A DNA stretch of 64,000 nt, from the NCBI GenBank assembly GCA_949130495.1, contig OX422221.1, forward strand, positions 478,411,159-478,475,158, in the 5' to 3' direction. The DNA comes from Sambucus nigra. Lineage: Eukaryota > Streptophyta > Magnoliopsida > Dipsacales > Adoxaceae. The translations under genes and the position numbers were made by a program. The first letter of the stretch is position 1. Each line of letters opens with the position of its first letter. Under the pieces are notes generated by a model. It did no database searches, was not told where the DNA came from, and worked only from the letters and a program-made list of their open reading frames with translations. Shown one piece after another: positions 22,228 through 35,101 of the stretch.

Positions 22228-24640
22228 CTAGTTGCGCCCACCTGCGTTGCGTTGCAGATAAATAAATGCATAAAACGGTGTGAATTTTAAAATTGTTAAT
22301 GTAAATGTCAAAACCTATAACAAAGAATGTAAAGGTCAAAAAGGAAACGAAAGCAATGTGTGGAAAACAATGTATCGACCATGACATAAGAAGTTATGAG
22401 CTTAAAAAAAATATAAGAAATTCGTATCAAGGAATCCGAGTTACGAAAAATAAAATGAATATTATAAGAAATATGTGACAATATGTTTATTTGGCAAGTA
22501 AAGTTGAAGGTTTATCACCAATAGCTTGATTTCGTTTAGCTCGAGTTCCAAAATTCTCCAAATAGCCTTACATCTTGGAATTCTTTGATCTCATCAATGG
22601 TTGTTGGCTCATTCTTATCGAACGAAACATGAACAACAAGTTTATCATACCTTTTGTAAATATACTTGTAAAAGTACTTTACTGCTTTAAGCCCGGAGCA
22701 TACATCAACATTAATGTGACAATTATATCTTATGAGAAGATATGGATTATAAGGAATAACTCATCTATTATCTAAGAATTTGTTTCGCACGCGTACTTGT
22801 CTCCCATCATTTCGCCGCCTGTAAATAGCATATAAATCTTGACCTTGCGAAGTAGTAGATGCAATTTCACGTGGGTAATGAAATTTACAAGGGTTAATTT
22901 TGTTTAGCTCTCCACATGGCCCGTGCATCATGTGTTTGATAACCAATGCATGAAATAATGGATATTCATGAATATCAAGTATTTATGCACAAATGAATTT
23001 ATCGTAATCATCTGGAGTAGTTAGTTTGTAATCCTAAAATTCATGCATGTGGCAATGCCCTCTTTTGGAATTCTATTATATGCACGTGCGCAGCAAACTT
23101 CCCACGTATTTCTTTCTTAAAAAGTTGATCCTTTAAATCCTTTAAATTTGCTCGAAATACTCTTGATATTAGATCAGGTCGATCTTGAGGCAATTGCCCT
23201 GGGTGAAGATTATCAACGATTTTTTTCAAATCAGGACTGCAAGTCATGTGACGAATAAATAGGGCTTTCCACATCTTTGAACTAAAGTCGTTGCATCAAG
23301 GTATCGACGACGCATATCTCAAGGCCCACCAATGAATGATGTAGGGAGAACAATCCTTTGACTGACCTTGTTCGCTCTAGTTTCACCCGATGTTACGCTA
23401 TCAACCAAACCATGGTAGAGTTCAGCTCTAATTTTTTTTGTTGGTTATGATAGTAGTCAAATCGGGTGGTTTCCAACTTTATGTACCTGTCAACAGACTA
23501 TTGTTGTAGTAGCTTACCAATGAATAGTAGCGTTGATTGTCTATTACATCGTATTTACAATTTTTCCACATAGTATTCTCAGCATAATACTTTTAATGAG
23601 GTCTCTCGATGAACACCTGCATGAGCATACAGTTAGGAATATTGAAAATATGAGAATGTTTGTTAAAATGTCATCATAGGGTAATTTAAGAGTGATTGTG
23701 TAAAATTAAATGATGTTACGTTGCTACCTTTTTGCTCAGATTAGAAAATGTCCTCCATACATGTAATGGCACGTACGTAGGACGGGACGTCAGCAGATAT
23801 GCGCAATGCTCTTTTAATTTGTCTCTATATGTTTTAATGCCACCCAACTTCTCCTTTTGGAAAAAACAACGGATATCATAATGGGCCATAACATCCAAAT
23901 TAGTGTTTGATTTGGTGTCTTTGACCGGAATGTGATACGACTATAATGTCTCACTCGAAAGGAATATTTGCATTATTTCCTTCAACCCATATTACAGCAA
24001 TCTCATCTGAAGTAGGAGCATTGTAGATTCATTCATCAAGGTTCACATGTTTTGTGATCCAAACTTGAAGTTCATCGAGCGAAGGGAAGTCCTTTAACCA
24101 TCGTAAAAATTGAACATATTGCTTTGCATCAAGCATTAAGAGGAGCTTCTCAACTATATCAGCATTTAAGTTCAACCCTAGTAAGATTCCCATTTTGTTC
24201 TAAAGATCATTGCTAGTGTCATTTAAATAAACTTAGAAGTAATATGGGTTATTGTTCGGCTGGAAGGAGGGTAAATGATGATAAACTTGTCCTTGAACTC
24301 GAAACGTGGATGCTAGTTGCTTTTTTAGAGTAACTCCAAATGAGTGAATGCGAAGATGCTATTGTATGCTCGGGTGTTAGAAAAAATTTCTTTCGATTTG
24401 GTGGAATTGGATGTGAATAGATCAAATAAAACCTTGGGGATACATGTTTCCATAAGGGATATCTCACCTTTTTGACAGTAAAATGTTGGGGGTTCATATT
24501 GAAATCTATGGGCATTACAGTGATGACAATTTAGAGTAGCTTCTAGTTCCAGTAATGAAGAGCAGAGAGGTTCGTATACAGTTTCTCCTATTAAGAGAGG
24601 AAATTTAATAGTTAATATACATTTAAGCGTTGGCACGTGA
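22228..24640 (-). mobile_element. Decayed Helitron carrying a Rep remnant
   Basis: Minus-strand Helitron protein remnants run from 24636 to about 22450. A CTAG end lies at 22231-22228, followed on the minus strand by T and preceded by GC-rich sequence (CTGCAACGCAACGCAG, then GTGGGCGCAA). The 5' TC end was not found and may lie to the right, up to about 26 kb. The helicase domain is missing. Confidence 0.6.
22450..24636 (-). pseudogene. Helitron Rep/helicase protein remnant
   Basis: In order on the minus strand: the N-terminal Helitron-like domain (C-HHC-NAHRFQYEPPTFYC near 24530; TRAYNSIFAFTHLE near 24350), a middle part with stops (SDEIAVIWVEGNN near 23980), the Rep core (23274-23041: GQLPQDRPDLISRVFRANLK and IEFQKRALPHA, then a stop at the HUH site), the KHMMHGPCGELN...YRRRNDGRQ block (22946-22761), and VIPYNPYLL.RYNCHINV..CSGLKAVKY near 22750-22650. 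Homology fades near 22450, before the Pif1 helicase motifs. Rep nicks and joins single strands in rolling-circle transposition; this copy is broken by several stops and shifts. Confidence 0.75.
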
Positions 24641-26366
24641 TTTAATTAATCATAAATTTTTTATTGAGTTATGTGTAGCTAACCTTGGTATCATTTAATT
24701 CAGTTCGAAGTAACCAAGGAACTCTCTGTCTTTTCAGCAGATTTGGGTTAGCAGAAATATTTTTCGAATGTTGAAATGGACGACATTTGTAACAATTAGT
24801 GAAATGTCATGGTTGGAAGATTATTTAGTACGCTTAGTAAGAGAGCATCATAAAAAATGTACATTTAAATGGAATGAAATATGTGAATGATTACGTGTAA
24901 GACATATAATGTTTTCCATAGAGAATTTAAGATGAAATAATCTTCAATAATCCCATATTTTATAAGTTAAGAAAAACTCGAAATTTATATTTTAGGCCTC
25001 TAAACAGAATTTAATAACAAATTCTAGCAGTCAGCATAAGCGAGAGTGTAGATTTTGTGTACTACACGAAAAAATTATGAATTAATTAGATTGACATTAA
25101 ATAAATATAATATAAATTGCAATTATATATCGTAGTAGCATTCATATGTACATTAATTCAAATATATGTAGAACATAAACAGTAAAAAAATGATATATTC
25201 ATTATTGGTAACAGATTTTTCATACGTTATGAGTAACAAAAAAGAGCATTAGATGTTTGTTCAATACATAAGACTAACTTACCTGAAAAGATGAACAGTC
25301 GCATTGTAATCGATTGTCAAAGCCCAAACCTAATATTGAAAAGCATTGAAACATTTAACTCAACAATAATATGAAATCAAATTAACAAATGTTAATTATT
25401 AAAAAAAATTAATACAAAGTATGCTAATTAAATAACTGCAATTAAATAATTTTTAACCATATATTTTTTTAGTCATTTTTTTAAGTGCAATTTCTTACAC
25501 CGCAAATTATTTAAATGTAATATATTATTTTTTGTAACAATTTTATTGGTCAGTTAAAGCTTATACTGCATGTTTTTATAGCATATTTTATTAGTGGAAT
25601 GAAATGAAATCCATTCATGGTTAGAAAGTTTAAAATGGAGAATCGTTTGTGTAACTGCAATTAATTTGATGACAATTTCTAAGTGACTTGTTGGGGAAAT
25701 CTCCACTGCTACTGCTGTAAGCTCCTTGAGGAAGTGGCCTAACTTCAAGTGATGAGATAACAGGGAAACCATTATTTAGGATTGGGTTCAAACAAAAAGG
25801 AAGAGTGTCTTTTTTATTACTGGCCATATAAATTTTTCCCACCATGGATCACTCTTGCTTAGGTTTATAGTGGTAATAATAGTTGTCCCTAAAGAAACAG
25901 TAATGAAGGGGGGTTTGCAAGCCCATCATAATTTCTGTACACAAATTGGGTTCGAACAAGAACCGAGGATGATACATTCTTTACAGGTAGCCTGTAACCA
26001 ATAACCCTTCAATATATAATACATAACTTTTGACATAGATACAGAAGAATGGATTGTGCAAATCCTTCAACCCACAATAAATAAGAATCATACTCCACCC
26101 ACCAAAAATAAAAATTCCCTCACCCCACACATCCTCAAAAGATATATATATATCTTGATACAAGAAGATATTCAAAGGTAAAAAAAGGACCCTAGGTTGA
26201 AATAATTGTAACTTTGAAAGGCCTCAACTTAGTCTGGTTGTGCATAAATATTTTCTTGTAATCCCTATCTTTTAAAAGCCTCTCGTAGATTTTCAGGCAG
26301 TGGGGTCCTGGATCATATCCAGGTCAGTCATAACTTTTAACTTCTTTGAAGGCGTTCTAAGTGTTG
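24641..26366. other. No recognised gene; possible Helitron 5' flank
   Basis: AT-rich, with minus-strand open stretches at 25554-25845 and 25981-26175 that have no recognised domain. Near 26220-26300 the minus strand reads LKIYERLLKDRDYKKIF, which looks coding but is not recognised; the Copia element interrupts this sequence at 26366. Confidence 0.35.
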
Positions 26367-26780
26367 TGTTAAGAATAACGAGTACAAAACTCTAATATTC
26401 GCAAGAAATGATTATAAGGAAGTACTCACTAAACCACTCTTTCAAAAAACTTAAAGAAGACTAACTCATAAAATACTACACTCAAACTAAGACACAAATG
26501 CTAATTGACTTATTGTTTTTCTTCTTCTTGGATGATTATACAAGCATAGGACATGGGGTATTTATAGCATGGCAAATACATTTTAGGCCACACATTAAAC
26601 AAGTAAGGAAAAATTACCACCACATTTTTCTACCTAACACACTAATGCACCTAACACACTAATTAACCACTAATGCAACTTATGTAAGCAATGACATCAT
26701 ATGCACCTAACACACTAATTAACCACTAATGGAACTTATGTAAGAAATGACATCATATAGATTGATGTTAAAACTTAATA
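26367..26780 (-). repeat. 3' LTR of the Copia element
   Basis: 414 bp. It differs from 31024-31420 by about ten substitutions and one extra 17-bp unit of a CACCTAACACACTAAT-type repeat near 26640. High identity implies a fairly recent insertion. Confidence 0.9.
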
Positions 26781-28475
26781 CTCCCCCTCAACATCTACTC
26801 TCATTCCTTTCACCATGCCGAACTGACGACGAAAGTTTTTGAACTTGCTTGCATTCAACCCTTTCGTGAACAAGTCCGCAATTTGATCATCTGTCTTGAT
26901 TCGTCTCATATCAATCTCTTCTTGCAGAACCTTCTCTCTAATAAAATGATAGTGTACTTCCACATGTTTAGTTCTGGCATGAAAGAGTGAATTTTCCGCC
27001 AAACGAACTGCCGATTGGTTGTCACAGTACAACGGAACTGCATAATCTATTGGTTGATGTAGATCGTTCATTAACTGTATTAACCATGTACTCTGTTGAG
27101 ATGCCATTACTGATTCTCGATACTCTGCTTTTGTAATTGACAAAGATATCGTCGGTTGTCTCTTACTACACCAAGAAATTACTCTAGATCCAAGCTTAAA
27201 CACGTACCTGGTAGTTGATCGGTGAGTGTCATGATCTCCTGCATAGTCAGCGTCACAATAGCCAACTAACTTGCAATCTTCACCTTTCTTGTACAAAATA
27301 CCATAGGTAGTTGTACCCTCCACATATCTCAATATTCGCCGAACTGCTTCCAAATGAGGCTTCTTTGGATTTTTCATGTACCGACTCATCACACTAATTG
27401 CATAAGAAATGTCAGGTCGAGTCAACATTAGGTAGATCAGGCTACCTACTAATTGTCGATACATCTTGTTATCTTCCAAATCTTTTCCTTCATGTGCCCA
27501 CAGCTTGCCATTTGGTTCTATTGGTGTCGACATTGGCTTGCATTCGAGCATCCCGAACTTCTTCAATAAATCTTTGGAATAATTTTGATGACAGAGAAAT
27601 ATTCCTTCTTGTGTACGATCAACCTCTAGACCAAGAAAGTGCTTGAGTTGTCCAAGTTCCTTCATCTGGAAACGAACTGATAAATTCACCTTTGTTTGGA
27701 GAATTTCTACCTCATCATCACCGATTTTGATCAAATCATCCACGTATACCAGTAAGATAGCTAACTTTCCTCCATTTGCTTTGACAAACAAGCTAGAATC
27801 TGCAGGAGTTACTGAATAACCACTTTGAGTTAGAAATTTAGCAATCTTACCATACCACGCCCTTGGTGCCTGTTTCAATCCATAGACTGCCTTTCACAAC
27901 TTACACACATGCTCAGGATGATCTTGACTATGAAAACCCATTGGTTGAATCATGTAGATCTCCCGATCTAACTCCCCATGAAGAAATGCATTCTTTACAT
28001 CCATTTGCCGTAAATTTTAGTCTTTGTTGGCTCCAAGTGCAAGTAGGACTCGTACAGTTGTAAGCTTTTCCACAGGACTAAATGTTTCATCATAGTCTAG
28101 TCCATATTGTTGAAAGAACCCTCGAGCCACCAATCAAGCTTTGTATCTCTCAATTGATCCATATGGACGATGCTTTATCTTGTAAACCCATTTAGATGAC
28201 ATGGATTTCACATTTCTTGGCTTCGGCACGAGATCCCATGTCTCATTCTGCTCCAGTGCATTAATTTCTTCTTTCATAGCTTTAATCCACTCAGAATTCT
28301 GGTATGCTTCTTCAAATGTATCAGGTTCTTTTACACTTGCTTCTTCTTCTATGGCTGCATTGGCATATTTGGGATTTGGCTTTCTGATAATTTGTTGACC
28401 TTTTGAGTTGTGATTGTGGAGTTGATACTTCCATTTCACTAGGTCCACCTTCTTCATCTGGTTGGTAATATACAC
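26775..28475 (-). pseudogene. Copia reverse transcriptase and RNase H, broken
   Basis: 28475-28134 holds the RT N-terminal part (NALEQNETWDLVPKPRN, KWVYKIKHRPYGSIERYKA). After a broken stretch, 27878-26775 (367 residues) holds [14 protein letters not shown], the catalytic YVDD at residues 45-48, the RT C-terminal part ([18 protein letters not shown]) and RNase H ([38 protein letters not shown]). The enzyme would copy the element RNA into DNA. Stops between the two segments make it inactive as a single product. Confidence 0.9.
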
Positions 28476-28496
28476 CAGTTTGCCAAGGATCCAAAG

Positions 28497-29312
28497 TTAC
28501 TTCTTGCTCGATATTATCATCATCATATGAATCTTCAGCTTCGTGTGAGCTTGATAGGATTTAAGGAGTCTGCTCTCCCATTTTCTGTTACAGCTTCTCT
28601 TCAAATTCCTTCGGGTTTGATAACACCTCCTTTTCCGAGGACCACCAAGAAGATGCTTCATCAAACACCACATCTCGTGATGTGTAACACCTTCCAATCG
28701 TGGATCGCAACATTTCCACCCTTCCTTGTGGCTGTCGTATCCCACAAAGATACATCTGACGACTTTCTTGTCAAACTTGCTACGTAGATGGTTAGGAACA
28801 AATACATAGCATACACAGCCGAATACTCGAAAGAAACTAACCGTAGGTTTCATGTCCCATAATTTCTCAAAGGGTGAAACAAACTCTAACATTGGTTGAG
28901 GAAGTTTGTTAATCACATAGGGTGCAGTTCTCATAGCTTCAGCCCAAAATCTTCCTGGTACATTCTTAGCATGTAGCATACTCTGAAAAACTTCTGCAAG
29001 ATGTCGATTCTTTCTCTCTGCTACTCCATTCTGTTGGCGGGTGTTGGCACAAGTAAATTGATGACGTATTCAACAGTCTCGTAGATACTGGAAAAACTCA
29101 TTTGAGGTATATTCTCCTCCATTATCTGTGCGTAGACAAATAATCTTCTTTCCCACTTCTTCTTCAATCGTCTCTCTGAACTCTTTAAACTTTAAGAATG
29201 TGTCAGATTTTTCTTTCATAAAGAAAACCCACCCATACCTAGAGAAGTCATCAATAAACGTTACCATATACCGCATCCCACCAACTGAGGGGTGCTTGAC
29301 TAGTCTGAACAC
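28497..29312 (-). pseudogene. Copia integrase, broken
   Basis: 29312-29070 covers the core: [17 protein letters not shown] and [18 protein letters not shown], with the D and D of the D,D35E triad. 28979-28497 holds the later core (KNVPGRFWAEAMRTAPYVIN) and the Copia C-terminal part (FGCVCYVFVP, FVGYD), then a frameshifted tail. The zinc-binding N-terminal part near 29400-29560 is only seen in pieces. Confidence 0.85.
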
Positions 29313-29590
29313 ATCAGAGTGAACTAATTCTAATGGTTCCTTTGCTCTAAACTTTGATTCCTCGTATGGTAATTGATGTGCTTTACCATAATGGCATCCC
29401 TCACAGACCGTGTCTGTCCTGATATCAAATTATGGAAGTCCATTGAGCATCGACTTCTTCATCATCACGCTTAGCTTAGAATAGCTAACGTGCCCTACTC
29501 GCATGTGCCATAAATCTGCTGTCTCATTTTTCTTGTCTTGTCTACATATGAAGACTCTGCTAACATCACGTAGACTGACTCCAATCGTCG

Positions 29591-30706
29591 TCACTCCATT
29601 ATTGGCTTTCTTGAGATCTTGAGGTCTTGATATACCTTCACATCTCGTGGACCAAACAAGACAAAGTGGCCTGATGATGTTAACCCTGCCACTAAAAGCA
29701 GATTTTTCCTCATACCCGGAACATGGTAGACATTTTGGAGCGGCACCTCATTAGAACTGTATTGAGGTGCTACTACCGTCTTACCAATATGAGCTATTGG
29801 TAGTCTTGAGTTGTTGGCTGTTACCACAACTTTATTTCCCTTGTATTTTGACAGGCTCTGTAACTTCTGTTTATCACACGTCATGTGATTTGAGCAGCCC
29901 GAGTCGATGATCCAATCATTATCTTAGTCGATCCGCTCAACTGTCGAGGCTATGAGAGTTAACTCCTCCTCTTCCACAACAAAAGATGCTTCATCATCCC
30001 TATCATCTTCGCTTCTCTCCTTTGAATTGGAAGTAGCAGCATTGCTCTCAGCGGGCCTTTTATTGGACCAACAATCTTTTGCCATATGTCCCTTCTTGTC
30101 GCAGTTGTAACATTTGCCCTAAAATCTTTTACCATAGCCACGATTCTTTGAAGCTTCCCCTGGACGAGAACCTCCCTCTCCTTGATGACTTTTTGACTTG
30201 TCATCATCCTTTTTATATCCGCCTCTGATGTGCTGCTTGAAGTAGCCTTTGCTTTTGTTGGTGTAGAGCGCTTCCTCCTCACCCTTCAGTGAGACTCCTC
30301 CCATTTTCTTAGCCATAGATTCTTGACTAGAAAGTAAATTTTCAAACTCAACAAGTGATGGTTGAGTCGGCTATCCTTGTACGGCAGCAACAAAACTTCG
30401 GTATTCAGACCTCAAACCATGGATAATTATTCTTTTTATCCTGGTTTCACCAATACCAGTTGTTGGATCTAAACTTGAAATTTCGTGGCATATTTTCTTC
30501 ACCTTGTGAAAGTACTTGGTGATAGTCATGTCGCGTTGCGCCATCGATAGCAGCTCGTTCTCGAGAAGTTGTAGTCTTCTGTCATTCTTCTTTGAAAAAA
30601 GTGTAGTGAAAGTGTCCCATGCTTCTTTCAGTGTTTTGGCATCCCGGATGTGGTCCAACATTTCTTCTTCAATTGTGGTCTTTAAGGCAAACATCGCTTT
30701 GCCCAC
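29591..30706 (-). pseudogene. Copia Gag and protease, broken
   Basis: 30706-30371 is a UBN2-type Gag domain (AWDTFTTLFSKKND, MTITKYFHKVKKICHEISSL). A CCHC zinc knuckle ([14 protein letters not shown]) lies near 30120-30080 and the protease active site DSG near 29910 ([12 protein letters not shown]). The start region near 30780 is shifted. Several stops interrupt it, for example just before the protease. Confidence 0.85.
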
Positions 30707-31010
30707 TTTAATCTTCCATTTTCACAAAGTGCCATTAGCATCATCAACCTCCGGTTGTATAACTTCGCTACCACCAATGACCTCTCAAAGGTCTTGTCCT
30801 TGCATATAAGACATCATACATGTCGCCCACATATTGTAATTTTGGTGATTGAGCATCTTGATTCCTCCAACTACTTGAAGATCACCCATCTTGTCGGTAA
30901 AATTTTGATAATACCAAACAAGCCTGATTTCAAGATACAAACTTGTAGAATACGAATTTCTCACGACTTAAGAAAACTCACTCCAAAAATACCGGTACAC
31001 GACCGTCCCG

Positions 31011-31021
31011 CTCTGATACCA
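31011..31021 (-). other. Primer binding site of the Copia element
   Basis: Minus-strand TGGTATCAGAG, two bases from the LTR; initiator tRNA-Met type. Confidence 0.9.
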
Positions 31022-31023
31022 AT

Positions 31024-31420
31024 TGTTGAGAATAACGAGTACAAAACTCTAATATTCGCAAGAAATGATTATAAGAAAGTACTCACTAAACCACTCTTTC
31101 AAAACACTTAAAGAAGACTAACTCATAAAATACTACACTCAAACTAAGACACAAATGCTAATTGCCTTATTGTTTTTCTTCTTCTTGGATGATTATACAA
31201 GCATAGGACATGGGGTATTTATAGCATGGCAAATACATTTTAGGCCACACATTAAACAAGTAAGGAAAAATTACAACCACATTTTTCTACCTAACACACT
31301 AATTAACCACTAATGCAACTTATGTAAGCAATGACATCATATGCACCTAACACACTAATTAACCACTAATGGAACTTATGTAAGCAATGACATCAAATAG
31401 ATTGATGTTTAAACATAATA
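31024..31420 (-). repeat. 5' LTR of the Copia element
   Basis: 397 bp, partner of 26367-26780; it contains a TATTTATAG box-like sequence on the plus strand near 31217 (CTATAAATA on the minus strand), a likely promoter. Confidence 0.9.
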
Positions 31421-31425
31421 TGTTG

Positions 31426-32640
31426 CATTTTAAGAGTCCAAAAACTTTTATTTTTTCTTGTTCTTCATATCTTTCTGTTTCTTCCTTTTCTTGTGATTCT
31501 TTGACACACAAATATTTTTTTTCTCTCCTCATAGTCACAAAATGAGTTCACATGTCGCAACTCTTCTTAAATTTGAAGTCCCACCTTTTAATCGTGTCTT
31601 TAGCATTTCTAACAGCTTATTCAACATGTTCGGGATTGATACAAGCCAAGGCAGTATGGTCTTGAAGTTTCCTCTGAAGAAATTTGACCAATGCAGCTGC
31701 CTTGTTCGTCTTTAATGGTTCACATGTGTAAGCCAGCCTGGGTTGAGGTCGAGTAGTTGGTGAAGATGGGAGAGGAGTGAATTTGCTTCCGTGAAGAGCC
31801 TTTCTTTCCTCCTCTGTCAGTTCCTCCCTCTTTTGTGCTTAGCATTACGCATTTGAATGAATTTTATTCTAGTACCTTGACTACCTCCTCGATTGATCAC
31901 ATTGTATATCAGCTAACGTGCGAGCATTACATGACGATCCTACTACTGTTAACATAATGTTTGTGGGATTTATTAGATTTAGAGTAACACTTAATTAGGA
32001 TAAAGTGGACTGGTCACCTCATCTGAGCATTCAACCAGTTGAGCCAAATACCTGTTGAGGATATAGCTGTCATGATAAAAAACCTCATTTGAGTCGAATA
32101 ATTGTTAAGGATTAAAAGGGATGCCGGCTTCTAAAACAAGTATATTTCTCAAACCATTTTTTTTGCCATACTAATAACCATTTTCTAGTGAACGATGTGA
32201 TTATCCTTCCATCCAATGAGAGACCGAACCATGTGTTCTGGTAAAAGTTTTTTTTTTGTTCTCAATATTACACTTTGGAAATATTAAGTGGGAGGTAGCT
32301 TTAGATGATCACAAAAAAAGATTCTTTTAGTTGTTAACAGCAAAAGAAAAAATTCAAAAGTTTAACAGCCAAAAAAATAAATAAAAAGTAGAACAATAAA
32401 AAAAAGGGTCAACCCGACCCGAGTTTGACCTGACCCGCCCAAATTATTCGGCCTGACCAGCCCATGACCCGCCCAAATTTTTCCATATCCATTTTTGACC
32501 CGGTCATAATCGCCCATTTGCCACCACTAATATTAGCTTTGGCATATTCAAATTTCCAATGTGGGTAATAATAACAACTACAACTCACTTATAATGTAAT
32601 ATAAATACATTATTCATAGTTGCTACCAAAATCCCTCTAA
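31426..32640. other. Sequence continuing from 26361; no known gene
   Basis: The interrupted target sequence resumes at 31426. Near 31560-31700 the minus strand reads like coding sequence (HTALACINPEHV, RNAKDTIKRWDFKFKKSC) with stops; not recognised. A GACCCG/TGACCCG-rich stretch at 32405-32520 resembles plant transposon terminal repeats. Confidence 0.35.
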
Positions 32641-33790
32641 AAAAGCCTCTAAAAAAGCCTAGATTGTCAAAATGGAAAGCACACACATTATATATGCCTA
32701 CCAAAATCAATAATAAAGTCCCTTTAAACAAGCCTAGATTCTCAAAATGGGAAGTACACACATTATATATGCCTACTTAATTTAATGATATACAATTTTT
32801 CTGTTAAGTGGAAAAATTGTGATTATATAACACTGAATGTTTTAAACTTAAGTCAACAAAAAACCTAACTTAACAAAAAATTCCAAACAATAGTCATTTA
32901 TCAATCAATGGATGCAAAAATGAGCATTAAGTAAGGTTTGACATTCCTAATATACAATACGCATATCTGTTGAGTGGAAAAATGATGCAAAACTAAAATG
33001 ATAAGAAAAAGAAAATGACACATTAATCAATTACAATTACCTCCTAAACAAACGTGAAATTCCTTCACTTTCAGATTCACAATCCAAGATTCTACCACCA
33101 ATTTCGGCAATATATCCTACAAAGTTTCAAAGGAAATATATGAGCATCTCAAATATAAATTAATCATCTCATCCTTTTCACCATGAAAAATTCATTCAAC
33201 TTGAGTGAAAAATGAAAAAAATGCGTTCAACAATATAATAGTTATATGGATGATTACTATAAACAGATCAACATGCAAATATGTTCTTTTTTAACTAAAA
33301 TATTTTAATATTTGAGGTATATAATTAAGAAGAAAATAGTAATATATGCATTGCCACCATTTATTGACTGCATCTACCACTTGATCATAGCTCCATCATA
33401 TACCTCTGAAATGTAATCGGGCCATTATTTAAGTGTTGTCCATTAGAATTGGATCATGCTGACTTAAGTTTAAAACATACAATGATATATATAATGTGTT
33501 AAGTAGGCATATATAATGTGTTGTCCACACATTATATATGACTACTTAAAAATTGAATGATATACATTTTTTTGTTAAGTGGAAAAATTGATATACATTT
33601 TTTTATTAAGCGAAAAAATTGTGATTTTATATCATTGAATGTTTTAAACTCAAGTGAACAAAAACCCACACTAATAGAAAACCACAAAGAGTAGGTATAT
33701 ATCAATGTATGCAAAAATGCGCATCAAGTGAGGTTTTAAATTCCTAATATAAACTATGTATACCTGTCAAGGGGAAAATGATAAGAAACT
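32640..33790. repeat. Dispersed direct duplications
   Basis: The block with ACACATTATATATG, then TTAAGTGGAAAAATTGTGAT, TGAATGTTTTAAACT and ATGCAAAAATG.GCAT occurs at about 32755-32990 and again at about 33528-33790. A shorter tandem copy with AAGCCTAGATT.TCAAAATGG lies at 32652 and 32731. Non-coding. Confidence 0.65.
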
Positions 33791-34324
33791 AAGTATCAAT
33801 GCCACACATCAAATTTTTATACAATGAATTAATTATTCACTTGTCCTAGCATAATAGAGTAAGAGTTCTGATGATCATACATGAAATCAATAAAAGAATG
33901 CCGAACCACATAGGGACATTTATACAAACATTTGATGTGCATTCCATTGATTGAAATTACAAATGGCATACAAACATGTCAAATTGGAAATAACATGCTT
34001 TGATTACAAATGAGAGACAGATTGAGGGGTATTGAAATTGCAAAACATATATATTTGCATTGGAATTAACCTTGAATTTAGACTAATAAAAAACAACTAT
34101 ACAAACATGTGAAACTGGAAAAAACATACTTTGATTACAAAAGAGATACAGATTGAGTGGTATTAAGCTTGATTTTTGCAGAATAAAAAAATCAAATAGA
34201 AAAAATAGATAAATAACTTACGTAGGTAGATTTGGTTGTTGGTGTTTCAGCTTCAATTATAACAGCTTCACATCTTGGGAGCATTGATCGTTACACCTTT
34301 GTAGTAATACTCCCCTCTTTTTAA

Positions 34325-34365
34325 TTAGTAGTAGATAGATAGATACCAGATAGATAGATAGTAGA
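34325..34365. repeat. Microsatellite (TAGA)n
   Basis: Tandem TAGATAGA units with one interruption. Confidence 0.85.
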
Positions 34366-34713
34366 GAAGAGATAGAGACTGTATTTGAGAAGATTTTGTT
34401 ATTTTTTTATTAATAAGTGAGGAAATTTTTTTATTACTAATTGATTTATTTTTTTTGTGATAAATTTGTTTGTCACTAAATGTACGCTAATTTTGTCACG
34501 AATAGATAAGTCCAACATTTTAATGGGCGGGAACAATGGCGTCAAATTTTTATGATTATTTGGTGACAAATATTATTAACTCGTTACCAATTTAACATCA
34601 TTCCATACAATTCGTGATGAAATTATTTTTTCTCACAGAAAGGTAATTTTGAGTGAGAAAATTACTTTTTTCGAAAACAATTTGTCCCTAATTAGACATT
34701 TTGTTATAGTGTC

Positions 34714-35060
34714 TCATGTCGTAATTATATAACCATCCTCCCGAGTAGGCACTCACCGGATGTTATCTATAATGCTATCAATCTAGGTATACTCATCCAC
34801 CCGGACACCCTGACACGGTTAGCTCTCCGAATTAGTGAAAAAAAATAAACGCAGTGGAGGCGGTTATAGTTCCCTCCGAAAATGAGACTGAATCATACCC
34901 AAGACGTCTTACCCCTAAATACGGACGCTATGACCTGGGACTATACTCACCCTGCTCCTCAAGTTACGGGATTCACCCACATCGCCCAACCTCCTATGAT
35001 AGAACTAGAGGGATATGCTTTTATCAAATGTCTAATCACCGATATTTAAGAACGCATAAT
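34714..35060 (+). repeat. Gypsy-type LTR, right portion
   Basis: GC-richer than its surroundings, with CCCGAGTAGGCACTCACCGG, CTCTCCGAATTAGTG, CCTCCGAAAATGAGACTG and TACTCACCCTGCTCCTC, a composition seen in chromovirus LTRs and unlike the CACTA interior. It probably continues 10823-11762. The open frame at 34854-35072 is not a gene. Confidence 0.4.
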
Positions 35061-35101
35061 ATATATATATAGTAACACATTACCGTGTATATATATATAT
35101 A

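Larger units (their letters stand above)
26367..31420 (-). mobile_element. Complete-length Copia retrotransposon, decayed coding region
   Basis: LTRs at 26367-26780 and 31024-31420 are nearly identical and flank a 4.2-kb interior. TGTTG target copies lie at 26362-26366 and 31421-31425. The primer site is the complement of 31011-31021 (TGGTATCAGAG) and the purine tract the complement of 26781-26792 (GTTGAGGGGGAG). Gene order Gag-PR-IN-RT-RH marks it as Copia. On the minus strand the LTRs begin TATTA rather than TG, and end CA. Confidence 0.9.
11763..34713 (-). mobile_element. Large decayed CACTA-like element with captured genes and nested insertions
   Basis: The right end is GTTATAGTG (34703-34711), the inverse of CACTATAAC. 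The left end (11763 on, CACACACAAAAAAAAATTAG then GTGGCAAA) resembles the inverted right end (TAATTAGGGACAAA). Both ends are rich in short GTGAC/GTCAC motifs (TTTCGTCACCAAA left, TTGGTGACAAAT right), as in CACTA subterminal repeats. A TnpA remnant on the minus strand near the left end fits the TNP2-then-TNPA order, although TNP2 itself is missing. TCATG occurs at 11758-11762 and 34714-34718, which fits a target copy but is 5 bp rather than the CACTA-typical 3 bp and lies 2 bp outside GTTATAGTG. The ends are decayed, so the boundaries are tentative. Confidence 0.4.
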
